Of a stretch of DNA of 23,262 nt, positions 1 through 6,754 are shown piece by piece. Origin of the DNA: a virus; the IMG/VR virus record IMGVR_UViG_3300044638_006031, positions 1 through 23,262 of that record; one strand, written 5' to 3'. Position 1 is the first letter of the stretch. Each line of letters begins with the position of its first letter. The translations under genes and the position numbers were made by a program. Below the pieces are notes generated by a model that made no database searches, had not been told where the DNA came from, and saw only the letters and a program-made list of their open reading frames with translations.

Positions 1-247
1 GATAACCTTCGTTATCTACAACCAACTTTCCAGCATTTGCAAAAGTGCTTAGACGAGACACCTTATCCGTGATCCGCACCAAAAATCCCTGCTCCGTGTT
101 GCAGATTCCCATTGCTTCACATCTTTCAAAATTCGCAAACGGCTGTTCTCCGCTGTTACCAGCGTAATCATGATTTTTCTTCTTCATGATATCAAGAGCA
201 ATCTTTGAAAGCTCTTCATGGTGCTTAAATAGTTCTTCTCTGTTCAT
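1..247 (-). CDS. DUF1599 / Nmad1-type protein, N-terminal part (runs off the left edge)
   Basis: This open frame begins with ATG at 247 and continues past base 1, so only the first 82 residues are visible. The ATG overlaps the dUTPase TGA as ATGA (244-247), which argues for this start and for translational coupling. The visible part contains KNHDYAGN (residues 24-31), PFANF (36-40), a GI followed by LVRITDKVSRL (about 57-67), and then a stretch ending at VVDNEGY. That layout is typical of the short phage and bacterial DUF1599 family, also called nucleotide modification associated domain 1. The family's biochemical role is not firmly established; the link to modified nucleotides comes from gene-neighbourhood arguments. 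Sitting directly after dUTPase fits nucleotide metabolism, but that is inference. Confidence 0.72.
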   Translation of the reverse strand, partial: MNREELFKHHEELSKIALDIMKKKNHDYAGNSGEQPFANFERCEAMGICNTEQGFLVRITDKVSRLSTFANAGKLVVDNEGY

Positions 248-750
248 ACTCCAGTACTCCCGAAGCCACCGCTTCTATCTGTTTTCTGTTCCGGCCTTTC
301 TCTCAGATGCAAGTAAGTAAAATATTCCTTTCTTACAAGTTCAATCTGGGCAATTCGTTCGCCATGAGAAATATCATAAGAAATATCACTGGTATTTACT
401 ACTGGAATCATTAGCTCCTCAACATAATCAGAATCAATAACTCCTTCACAATTGGCCAGAATCAATCCCTTCTTGATTGAAAGACCAGATCGTGGGTGCA
501 TTCTCAGAGAATAGTGCTCAGGAATATCGAAGATGATTCCTGTTGGAATCAGGATTCTTTCTTTAGGTCCAATACGAATACCTACCGTATTTTCATCCGT
601 AGTAGTTGTACTCTTATTGTTATACCTATCGTAAGTTACGATTGTACTGTTCTTTAGATATGCATAAACATCAACACAAGCCGAGTTTTCGGTTTCTAGT
701 GATGGGCATTGTACCGTTGGGTGTAATTTATAAATTCCTAATGATTGCAT
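244..750 (-). CDS. dut: dUTP diphosphatase (trimeric dUTPase family)
   Basis: Hydrolyses dUTP to dUMP and pyrophosphate, keeping uracil out of phage DNA and feeding dTMP synthesis. All five trimeric-dUTPase motifs are visible (numbering from the ATG at 750): ACVDVYA (24-30), PRSG (86-89), GVIDSDY (103-109, with the catalytic Asp and the Tyr of motif 3), HGERIAQ (129-135), and the C-terminal glycine-rich DRSGGFGSTG (158-167). The length of 168 aa is usual. There is an insert of about 15 residues after motif 1. The frame can be extended to a GTG at 765, but that codon lies upstream of the predicted -10 box; I prefer the ATG at 750, which falls at the predicted transcription start. No Shine-Dalgarno sequence precedes it. 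The gene is coupled to the following DUF1599 gene by a 4-bp overlap. Confidence 0.93.
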   Translation of the reverse strand: MQSLGIYKLHPTVQCPSLETENSACVDVYAYLKNSTIVTYDRYNNKSTTTTDENTVGIRIGPKERILIPTGIIFDIPEHYSLRMHPRSGLSIKKGLILANCEGVIDSDYVEELMIPVVNTSDISYDISHGERIAQIELVRKEYFTYLHLRERPEQKTDRSGGFGSTGV

Positions 751-756
751 AATCAA

Positions 757-784
757 ATAATACACTAAAAACTAGGAATGTCAA
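757..784 (-). promoter_or_regulatory. sigma70-like promoter for dut, predicted leaderless
   Basis: Read on the minus strand there is a consensus TTGACA (784-779), a 16-nt spacer, TATTAT (762-757), six bases, then the dut ATG (750). With the usual spacing of about 7 nt after the -10 box, transcription would start on the A of the ATG. This is the only gap above 100 nt at the left end, and it opens the dut-DUF1599 unit. A recognisable -35 box suggests host-sigma70, early-type expression. Function is inferred from sequence only. Confidence 0.62.
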
Positions 785-860
785 GATGATATTTACTGCC
801 AAATGCCCAACCAATTACAAATATTACCATATTTTTGTTGAATTAATTTAGCGTGAGTAA

Positions 861-1433
861 TCACACGGGAAATCCAAAATAATCAGACGGTTCCCAAAAT
901 TTAATGGATTCGCAAACAGATCCGTACTTGGTGTTTATTCTGCTTTTATAAGTCTCAAGTGATTCGTATGGAAGTTCAGCACCCCAGGTGTCAAACCACC
1001 CAAGATTGTAGTTTTTATCTGGAATCCAAGAGTGTACGTCTGCATGAACAAGAGTGAACCTAGAGTCTTTTGGGCAATGATCCCAAACTAGATCAATCAC
1101 TTCCTGATATTTTTCTACAATTGTTACAGAAAGAACATTGGGTTCAAGTATTAGTTTATGATTCACCATTCCCAATCCAAGACCGCCTATGAGAATGTGT
1201 CCAGACATATTGTCCCACAAAGATTGATGTGCAATGTATTCGCTTCTGTTATCCGTCATTACAAATTCTATCTGATCGTGCCATAAAATGGTGTAATCAT
1301 CATGTGGTTCTAATTGATCTGATGTTTGATGTCCTGATACTTCAATTAGAACCTCTGGAATTGTTCCTGTTTTCTTAATGACACGATAGGAACCACGAAC
1401 GTCTTCTGGAATATTTACTTTTATTCTATTCAT
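861..1433 (-). CDS. Spermidine-synthase / SAM-methyltransferase-fold protein
   Basis: A 190-aa protein with the Rossmann-type core of spermidine synthases and class I methyltransferases. A beta-hairpin N-terminus is followed by GGLGLGM (83-89), the nucleotide-binding loop; an acidic residue ending strand 2 (E107 in TIVEKYQEVIDLV); D132 in VHADVHSW; and a WFDTW strand (146-150). SAM or decarboxylated-SAM binding is inferred from this pattern. The usual catalytic Asp pair of polyamine synthases cannot be assigned with confidence, so it may be a methyltransferase or a non-enzymatic homologue. The ATG overlaps the preceding adhesin stop as ATGA (1430-1433), so it is co-translated with the fibre genes, which is an unusual setting for polyamine synthesis. 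No convincing terminator follows. Confidence 0.62.
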   Translation of the reverse strand: MNRIKVNIPEDVRGSYRVIKKTGTIPEVLIEVSGHQTSDQLEPHDDYTILWHDQIEFVMTDNRSEYIAHQSLWDNMSGHILIGGLGLGMVNHKLILEPNVLSVTIVEKYQEVIDLVWDHCPKDSRFTLVHADVHSWIPDKNYNLGWFDTWGAELPYESLETYKSRINTKYGSVCESIKFWEPSDYFGFPV

Positions 1434-2191
1434 CCGTATGCCTTTATTCTTACTTGTCCTGCACCACCAGCACCGCCGTTTGCGCTAATAGCAGAAGCAG
1501 CATATCCACCACCACCGCCATTTCCTGGTTGAGATCCTGTTCCGCCAACTGTGCTTCCTGATGTTCCTCCTGCGGCAACAGTAGTATTTCCAAAAACAGA
1601 AGATCCTGCGTTAAGTGCTCCGTTGCCACCGTTGCTTGATGATGCACTCGGAGCACCACCACCGGAACCTGGTAAAGCACCTAGCTCGAAACCGAAGTCG
1701 CCATTAGATCCAGCACCACCGCCACCGCCTGATGCAGTAGTGTTGTATGTTGATTCTGTTTCTCCCCCTCCTCCACCACCAGCAGTTGGTACTGTAGTAA
1801 ACAAAATTGTATTGCCACTTCTAGTATGGGAATTTAAAGTAGTTTGTGTGCCACTTCCTCCAGAATTTGTTCCGCTTCCTGCACTTCCGGCAGTACCTAC
1901 AGTAAAATTCAAAGTATCATTAGCTTGCAAACCACCTTGCAAACTGCCTCTATAAGTGCATTTTACATAACCACCACCACCACCACCGCCGCCGCCGGAA
2001 TATCTTATGTTTCCTCTAGAAGTTAATGTTCTCCCTGCTCCACCGCCACCGCCGCCGCCAACCATTTCTATTTCAAGATAAATTGTTCCGGCAGGAACTG
2101 TAAAACTTTGTGTTCCTGTAGATGTTATATCGGTGGTTGATATTAGGCGAGGAGTACGAATATAACCCGCCTTGAATGATGGAATTATCAT
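1430..2191 (-). CDS. Glycine-rich distal tail-fibre adhesin-like protein
   Basis: A 253-aa protein. Residues about 24-44 form the entry segment common to phage glycine-rich domains (GTQSFTVPAG, then a hydrophobic strand). Polyglycine runs follow at 45-51, 66-74, 138-143, 155-159 and 225-229, separated by variable Ser/Thr/Asn-rich loops, ending in GAGGAGQVRIKAYG. Polyglycine segments with variable loops are the hallmark of Gp38-type receptor-binding tips of T-even fibres, which use a polyglycine II sandwich, and of the broader Gly-rich fibre domain. The role as a receptor-binding tip is inferred from composition and from its place directly after a repeat-containing fibre gene (4-bp overlap, 2188-2191). 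The long proline-rich frame on the opposite strand is only the complement of glycine codons. Confidence 0.68.
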   Translation of the reverse strand: MIIPSFKAGYIRTPRLISTTDITSTGTQSFTVPAGTIYLEIEMVGGGGGGGAGRTLTSRGNIRYSGGGGGGGGGYVKCTYRGSLQGGLQANDTLNFTVGTAGSAGSGTNSGGSGTQTTLNSHTRSGNTILFTTVPTAGGGGGGETESTYNTTASGGGGGAGSNGDFGFELGALPGSGGGAPSASSSNGGNGALNAGSSVFGNTTVAAGGTSGSTVGGTGSQPGNGGGGGYAASAISANGGAGGAGQVRIKAYG

Positions 2192-3597
2192 GTGGATAGT
2201 GTTCCGGCAATGTTGTAAATATTGCTAGAATAAGATATAATCGTTGCAGCACCGTGCTGACCAGCAAGTTTCAATAATCCACCATAACTATTCAATGTTA
2301 CACCAGCAGCAGCAGTAAATCCTACTTGACCAGCACCTAATTGAATTGCTGTACAATTAAATCCAACGGGAAGTCCGGTTGGAATTGTAACAGTAACGGC
2401 AGATCCATTGTTAAATGTTAGAATTTCGCCATTATCTGTGCTTAATACAGAATATGTTGTACCTGTTTGCGTGTTAATTGCACTTGAGGAAATTCTATAT
2501 CCTGTATCAGAAGAGACTGTTCCTGCAAATGTTGCACCAGAAGAAGCACTCAATCCACCAGGAAGATTCAATGTTCCGTAAATTGTTGCTGAAACTTGTC
2601 CAGTAGCACCAATGACTGCTGTGTTTGAACCCAGTCCAAGAGCCTCTGTTCCAATCACGATTTCATTGGTTTGTCCGTTGGCAGATGCTCTTGACCACTG
2701 CCCAATGTAAATTCCGCCTGTACCTGTTAGTCTGGAAAGCGCAAATACTTCTTCATTTTGTAAATCATTTGGATAATCATATAAAGTAAATTGTCCTCGC
2801 CAACTTCCCGCTTTGTAACCAATAGCAACATTTGCTGCACCGGAAGTATTATTTTCTAAAGCATCAACACCAATCGCTACATTTCTAAATCCAGTGGTAG
2901 TGTTTTGTAGAGAAGAAGAACCTATTGCAGTATTATAATAACTTGCTGTAGACGAGGAAAGAGTAGAATAGCCTATAGCAACATTTTCAACGCCACTTTC
3001 ATTTTCAAATAGTGAGTTTGCTCCTATAGCAACATTATTGTTTCCGTATTGAATATCTCTTGCTGCTTGATATCCTATGGCAACATTATTAATTGCACCA
3101 GCAGAATCACGCATTGCCTCTGTACCTATGGCAACATTGAATGATCCTGCCGGACATGCAGTTGCGCCGATTACTATACTATTCTGATCTCCAGCTGCAC
3201 CTATTCCGACACGAATTCCGTTGATTGTTATATCACTTGCAAATGTAACTCCACCAGATCCAGAAATTCCCTGTGTGAATTGTTGCAATCCACTAAATGA
3301 CTGAGCGATGTTGGTAAAGGCAACATTCGTAATTGCTCCAGTATTTCCATTGATTGATGAAACGCCTTGAACAGCACCAGTCTTTCCATTGAAACTACTT
3401 ACAAGTTCTACCCCGGTACTGGAAGCTGAAATTACTAGAGGCCCTGTACCATTATAATTTGCAAAACTTATTCCACTGCCAGCAGATATCCCATAAATGC
3501 TCTTATTGACCCACCCATCACCATTGTAAATGTAATGAATGCCACCGAAATCATAGGTATTACCGACTGAAGGATTGCTTGGGAAACTAATTGGCAT
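2188..3597 (-). CDS. Tail-fibre-like protein with NVAIG head repeats
   Basis: A 469-aa structural protein. Residues 1-30 carry a PSNPSVGNTY...GGIHYIYNGDGWV module seen in many phage fibre proteins. Residues 60-110 have NGKTGAV and NGNTGAI loops and an AQSFSGLQQFTQG segment like other fibre stalks. Then come seven units with N-V/T-A-I-G at exact 17-residue spacing (N154, 171, 188, 205, 222, 239, 256), and degenerate copies at 139-144 and 311-330. This resembles the left-handed parallel beta-roll of YadA-type trimeric adhesin heads. The C-terminus is Ser/Thr/Gly rich; no S74 chaperone domain is seen. A trimeric fibre is the likely form. A late-promoter-like box lies 8 nt before the ATG, and no Shine-Dalgarno sequence is evident. 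Confidence 0.8.
   Translation of the reverse strand: MPISFPSNPSVGNTYDFGGIHYIYNGDGWVNKSIYGISAGSGISFANYNGTGPLVISASSTGVELVSSFNGKTGAVQGVSSINGNTGAITNVAFTNIAQSFSGLQQFTQGISGSGGVTFASDITINGIRVGIGAAGDQNSIVIGATACPAGSFNVAIGTEAMRDSAGAINNVAIGYQAARDIQYGNNNVAIGANSLFENESGVENVAIGYSTLSSSTASYYNTAIGSSSLQNTTTGFRNVAIGVDALENNTSGAANVAIGYKAGSWRGQFTLYDYPNDLQNEEVFALSRLTGTGGIYIGQWSRASANGQTNEIVIGTEALGLGSNTAVIGATGQVSATIYGTLNLPGGLSASSGATFAGTVSSDTGYRISSSAINTQTGTTYSVLSTDNGEILTFNNGSAVTVTIPTGLPVGFNCTAIQLGAGQVGFTAAAGVTLNSYGGLLKLAGQHGAATIISYSSNIYNIAGTLST
2806..3138 (-). repeat. 51-bp coding repeats (17-residue NVAIG units)
   Basis: Seven consecutive units each encode Asn-Val/Thr-Ala-Ile-Gly followed by a 12-residue loop. Their Asn codons lie exactly 51 bp apart in the fibre gene. 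The loops vary strongly while the core pentapeptide is held, so this is a protein-structural repeat and not a recent DNA tandem duplication. Confidence 0.85.
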
Positions 3598-3605
3598 ATG
3601 TCATA

Positions 3606-3613
3606 TATTTATG
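3606..3613 (-). promoter_or_regulatory. T4-late-type promoter box (CATAAATA)
   Basis: Minus-strand CATAAATA, a 7/8 match to the T4 late consensus TATAAATA, ends 8 nt before the ATG of the NVAIG fibre gene and lies next to the stop codon of the collagen-like gene. Late promoters of this type are read by gp55, whose gene is in this window. The leader would be only a few bases long. AT-rich sequence makes chance matches possible. Confidence 0.45.
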
Positions 3614-3617
3614 GTTG

Positions 3618-4952
3618 TCAACTGATCCAAACTTGAGATCCGTTTTTGGTTACTGAAGTATAAATTATTCCATCATCTGTGTTGTACCATCTATCTCCAG
3701 GATTGGGAGTTCCGGGTGCAGTATCTCCTTCGTAAAAACGAGTGGCATAAGATCCATCAGAATATTTTAAACCAGCTGGTATACTTAAATCTGATGTACT
3801 TGGATCTAAATTAAAGCCTGTTACTCTTTTTAAATCTACTCCAGTGCTATCTACTAATTGAACATCTCCATCGTTGCCTTTAGTAGTAATAGAAGAAGAT
3901 CCAGCCGCAGCATCAACTCTTACATTTGACCCGGATCGCGTAACAGTAAGATTATTGCCGAAGTCAATAAAAGCGACACCAGTACGAAGTACAACGCTAC
4001 CATTTCTTTTTACTCCTAAACCGCTACCCCCGCTATTGTGTAGCGGATCTATTGTCATTGGATTAACTGGTATTGCAGCTAGTTTATCATTGACAAACTT
4101 TATGTCAAAAGAAAGTTCCTTTTTCTTTTCATCATATCTTAACGGATAAGAAGCTGAAACGACACCAGACTCTCCTTGTTCGCCTCTTTCCCCCTGTGGT
4201 CCTTGGGGACCAATAGGCCCAACTGGTCCTTGTTCCCCCTGTGGTCCCTGTGAACCTGCCTTGCCGTTTTTTCCGGCTGGTCCTATTGGTCCCTTTTCGC
4301 CTTGTGGTCCCTGTAGCCCGATAGGACCTTCTGGACCGATTGGACCCATAGGACCAACTGGACCCTGTTCTCCTTGTGGTCCCTGTTGTCCCTTTTCGCC
4401 TTTTTGTCCTATTGGTCCTTGCTTTCCATCAATACCAGCAGGACCTTGTTCGCCCTGTGGCCCCTGTTCTCCCTGTAAGCCTCTTGGACCCATATGACCC
4501 TGTGGGCCGGGTGGACCCTGATCGCCCTTATCACCCCTTTCCCCGTCCTTGCCATCTCTGCCAGGAAGACCTTCTGCCCCGGCATCACCCATGATACCCT
4601 GTCGGCCTCTTGGTCCCTGTGGGCCTTGAATACCGGGTGGGCCTGCTGTTCCGGGAGTTCCTGGAAGACCTATTTGTTCGATTATTTGAGTTTTAATCTT
4701 CTGGGGAGAAGATATTGTTTTTACTGGTTTACTTGGTTCAGGAATAGCAGAAAAATATTCATTTAAATTATTTTCGTGCTTTATGCAAATAATTTCTCCA
4801 TCAGAATCTTTTAAGAATAATGATGTTTTGCCTGAACCTAATTGATAACTTTTAGAATACCATTGCGCCCCAACGCATTCGAAGATTGTATCTCTTTTGA
4901 GATTTGCGATGGTTCTCTTTAGAACTATTTTGTTTCCTAGAGAGAAATTCAT
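3618..4952 (-). CDS. Collagen-like tail-fibre protein
   Basis: A 444-aa protein in three parts. Residues 1-94 form a small globular head of unknown type. Residues 95-262 are 56 uninterrupted Gly-X-Y triplets, rich in GPQ, GEQ and GPI, which should form a collagen triple helix. Residues 263-444 are a C-terminal region with an [17 protein letters not shown] segment and an [18 protein letters not shown] motif (408-424) common at the ends of phage fibre proteins. Collagen-like stalks are known in phage fibres, where they act as trimeric spacers. The start is fixed by a TAATG junction: its ATG shares a base with the TAA of the 41-aa gene upstream. The next gene begins 20 nt after its stop with its own late-promoter-like box. 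Confidence 0.85.
   Translation of the reverse strand: MNFSLGNKIVLKRTIANLKRDTIFECVGAQWYSKSYQLGSGKTSLFLKDSDGEIICIKHENNLNEYFSAIPEPSKPVKTISSPQKIKTQIIEQIGLPGTPGTAGPPGIQGPQGPRGRQGIMGDAGAEGLPGRDGKDGERGDKGDQGPPGPQGHMGPRGLQGEQGPQGEQGPAGIDGKQGPIGQKGEKGQQGPQGEQGPVGPMGPIGPEGPIGLQGPQGEKGPIGPAGKNGKAGSQGPQGEQGPVGPIGPQGPQGERGEQGESGVVSASYPLRYDEKKKELSFDIKFVNDKLAAIPVNPMTIDPLHNSGGSGLGVKRNGSVVLRTGVAFIDFGNNLTVTRSGSNVRVDAAAGSSSITTKGNDGDVQLVDSTGVDLKRVTGFNLDPSTSDLSIPAGLKYSDGSYATRFYEGDTAPGTPNPGDRWYNTDDGIIYTSVTKNGSQVWIS
4167..4670 (-). repeat. Collagen Gly-X-Y repeat tract (56 triplets)
   Basis: A run of 504 nt encodes 56 perfect Gly-X-Y triplets without interruption. Many are charged (GEQ, GEK, GER, GDK) and many are Pro-containing, as expected for a bacterial or phage collagen triple helix that is stable without hydroxyproline. 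Confidence 0.92.
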
Positions 4953-5077
4953 TATCTATAGTATTGCTCAATAGTTGATTCTTTTTTGATTTTTACTTTT
5001 CTTACAATACCAGTAGCAACATGAGTGCTATTTTGATATGTAAAAGTCTTTTTAAAAGTTTTTATGACTATCTTCAT
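4952..5077 (-). CDS. 41-aa basic protein in the fibre operon
   Basis: A short gene locked in place by overlaps at both ends. Its ATG (5077-5075) overlaps the TGA of the upstream 141-aa gene as ATGA, and its TAA overlaps the ATG of the collagen-like gene as TAATG. The 41-residue product begins [16 protein letters not shown], ends STIEQYYR, and is strongly basic with no membrane segment. I do not recognise a family. The double coupling is the main evidence that it is translated. It could be a small structural or assembly factor, but no function can be claimed. Confidence 0.66.
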   Translation of the reverse strand: MKIVIKTFKKTFTYQNSTHVATGIVRKVKIKKESTIEQYYR

Positions 5078-5499
5078 AACAATCCACCATCTTCGTTTTG
5101 AAGTTCGAATCTGCCCTTGCTTAACATGTCGCTAAATGTAGTTCCTTTAAATACTTCTATATTATAGAAATGTCTTCCGGCTGGAAGTTGTCCCATTACA
5201 TCAGACTCAAACTTGAAAAAAATTGAACCAGTAGAAGAGGTATCATTTTCGTTTTTATTAGGTGCTATGAAGCGTTTAGAAACATCAAACGATAGTCCAG
5301 ATAAACCAGAAACATAATAAGTTACTCCAGTTAAACCAGCGTACATCAGAAGATTGTCACTTATTGGCAAACTTCTGAATACTTTAAACTCTATTCTTTC
5401 GAATGTTGCTGAAATTGCAGCGTCGTTTTCATCGTAATAACTCAAAAGAAAGTTGAAATTATTACCTTTTATTGCCGAAAGATCTATTTGTGGAGTCAT
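5074..5499 (-). CDS. Putative virion structural protein, beta-rich
   Basis: A 141-aa protein with alternating hydrophobic strands and no signal peptide or membrane segment. It opens with IDLSAIKGNNFNFLLSYYDEN, and its C-terminal half has LPAGRHFYNIEVFKG and an ending LSKGRFELQNEDGG. This pattern (opening strand, an FERIEFKVFRS strand, a glycine-containing turn, a final 'GRF' strand) is seen in small phage baseplate or fibre-associated beta-sandwich proteins. The family assignment is only by resemblance. It starts the fibre operon, 2 nt after the stop of the TPR glycosyltransferase, and overlaps the 41-aa gene by 4 bp. Confidence 0.55.
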   Translation of the reverse strand: MTPQIDLSAIKGNNFNFLLSYYDENDAAISATFERIEFKVFRSLPISDNLLMYAGLTGVTYYVSGLSGLSFDVSKRFIAPNKNENDTSSTGSIFFKFESDVMGQLPAGRHFYNIEVFKGTTFSDMLSKGRFELQNEDGGLL

Positions 5500-5501
5500 T
5501 T

Positions 5502-6716
5502 TTAAACCTTATGCTTCTTCTTCTTATTTATCTTCTTTAACTCCTTTTGTTTTTGCTTCTCCATCATTTCCGTAACGCCTCTTTGTTGTTGTATTTGAGC
5601 AACAATATTTTTATATGATTCAAAATTATTTTTGATTCTGGCTTCGTGTTCTGGAGGAAATTTCTTTTCGCATAAAAGCTTATGACATACTTGCATTCCT
5701 AAGTGAAATTTTCCAACACTATGTGCTACAGCACCAAGCTCATCTAATATACCCCAAGAATATGGTATTTCTTCAATGAAAAGAGTATCTTCATGCGGTC
5801 TTGGTATTTCCATAGCAAGACGAGCATAGTTGTATGCTGCTTTTGGTCTATCATGCATTCTATGCAATCTAGCCAACTGATATAATGGTTCCGCTCTCGT
5901 TGGTCTTGATTCGTATGATCTCATGAACGCATCATAAATTTCTGGCCAAGAATGTTGTAAGAATGTCTTGCATATAGCTACTCTATAAAGAGCAAAGAAA
6001 ACTTCTTCTTCCCATCCTCCCATTTCTGCTCTTTTTTGATATGCTACCAAAGCTTTATCCCACTGATGAGAATCAAAATAACTTTGAGCAAGATAGAATT
6101 GATATCTTATATTTTCAGGATCATCTGCAAGAGCTTTTTCTAAATTTTCAGCATCTCTTGAATATTTTTGTATTGGATCGATTCCAATGTTTCTAGCACC
6201 TTCTGTTCTGGCAACAATTGAGTATTTTCCAGAAAGCTTTTCTATTTTGTATGGTTTTGGCTCTGAATCTGGGTATTCGTGTAGAACGCCAATATACTTC
6301 CAATCACGGTTATTTTTGAAAATTTGGGTTCTCCACCATGTGAATTCTCCTCTACTGAATTGTAGAGTATAGGCATCGACATCTGTTCTTTCAGGCATTA
6401 CAAATTCGCCTTCTACCGTATCATCAGCGTCGATTACCCAAGCATAGTCTGACTTGCCCTTGGCGTTCTGGAATGCCTCTGTACGAGATCCTATCTTGCC
6501 TGCGTGATCACCGAACCCCTTCCAATCAGACTGGTAAATTTCTCCTGGAATACCCTTCTCAGCAAAGAACTTACGAATCATATCCTGAGTTCCATCAGTA
6601 GAACCAGTATCAGTGATATCGTAACGGTCTATGTACTTGTAGATTGATTCAAGGCAACGAAGAATGACATGTGTTTCATTCTTCACGATCATGCATAGTG
6701 TAATTGTAGGCTTCAT
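5502..6716 (-). CDS. Family 2 glycosyltransferase with C-terminal TPR region
   Basis: A 404-aa protein. Residues 1-110 show the GT-A/GT2 fold: ITLCMIVKNE (5-14), DTGSTDGTQ (36-44) and the metal-binding DADD (96-99). From about 184 to 310 there are helical TPR-like units (DDPENIRYQFYLAQSYFDSHQWDKALVAY and later similar segments). The last 18 residues are lysine-rich. GT2-TPR proteins are common in T4-like phages and in bacterial peptide or protein glycosylation, with the TPR part probably selecting the acceptor. It lies immediately before the fibre genes, so a fibre protein is a reasonable candidate acceptor, but that is inference. Sugar donor unknown. Confidence 0.84.
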   Translation of the reverse strand: MKPTITLCMIVKNETHVILRCLESIYKYIDRYDITDTGSTDGTQDMIRKFFAEKGIPGEIYQSDWKGFGDHAGKIGSRTEAFQNAKGKSDYAWVIDADDTVEGEFVMPERTDVDAYTLQFSRGEFTWWRTQIFKNNRDWKYIGVLHEYPDSEPKPYKIEKLSGKYSIVARTEGARNIGIDPIQKYSRDAENLEKALADDPENIRYQFYLAQSYFDSHQWDKALVAYQKRAEMGGWEEEVFFALYRVAICKTFLQHSWPEIYDAFMRSYESRPTRAEPLYQLARLHRMHDRPKAAYNYARLAMEIPRPHEDTLFIEEIPYSWGILDELGAVAHSVGKFHLGMQVCHKLLCEKKFPPEHEARIKNNFESYKNIVAQIQQQRGVTEMMEKQKQKELKKINKKKKHKV

Positions 6717-6725
6717 ATTATATCT

Positions 6726-6754
6726 ATTCTACTTTTTGGGGATGATAAAATCAA
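6726..6754 (-). promoter_or_regulatory. Possible sigma70-like promoter before the GT2-TPR gene
   Basis: Minus strand TTGATT (6754-6749), 17-nt spacer, TAGAAT (6731-6726), then 9 nt to the ATG at 6716. It sits in one of the few gaps (34 nt) and overlaps the upstream stop codon. Both boxes are imperfect, so this is tentative. Confidence 0.28.

Noticed and set aside
763-765. GTG start for dUTPase
   Set aside because: It lies upstream of the predicted -10 box, would be outside the transcript, and adds residues not expected in the family.
766-860. Intrinsic terminator after the fibre operon
   Set aside because: Only short weak stems (GTGA/TCAC, AATAT/ATATT) without a following T-run are visible.
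1551-1955. 134-aa proline-rich open frame on the plus strand
   Set aside because: It is the complement of glycine codons in the polyglycine adhesin gene; no ribosome binding site, and it is against the direction of all genes.
2806-3138. CRISPR-like regular spacing
   Set aside because: The 51-bp period is a coding repeat in a fibre gene; there are no identical repeats or distinct spacers.
3616-3621. TTGACA before the NVAIG fibre gene as a sigma70 -35 box
   Set aside because: No acceptable -10 box occurs 16-18 nt downstream; the ATAAATA late-type box in the same place is more plausible for a fibre gene.
4261-4766. Several plus-strand Pro/Cys-rich frames opposite the collagen gene
   Set aside because: They are shadows of the Gly-X-Y repeat (GGN/CCN codons read backwards); the minus-strand reading gives a perfect collagen pattern.
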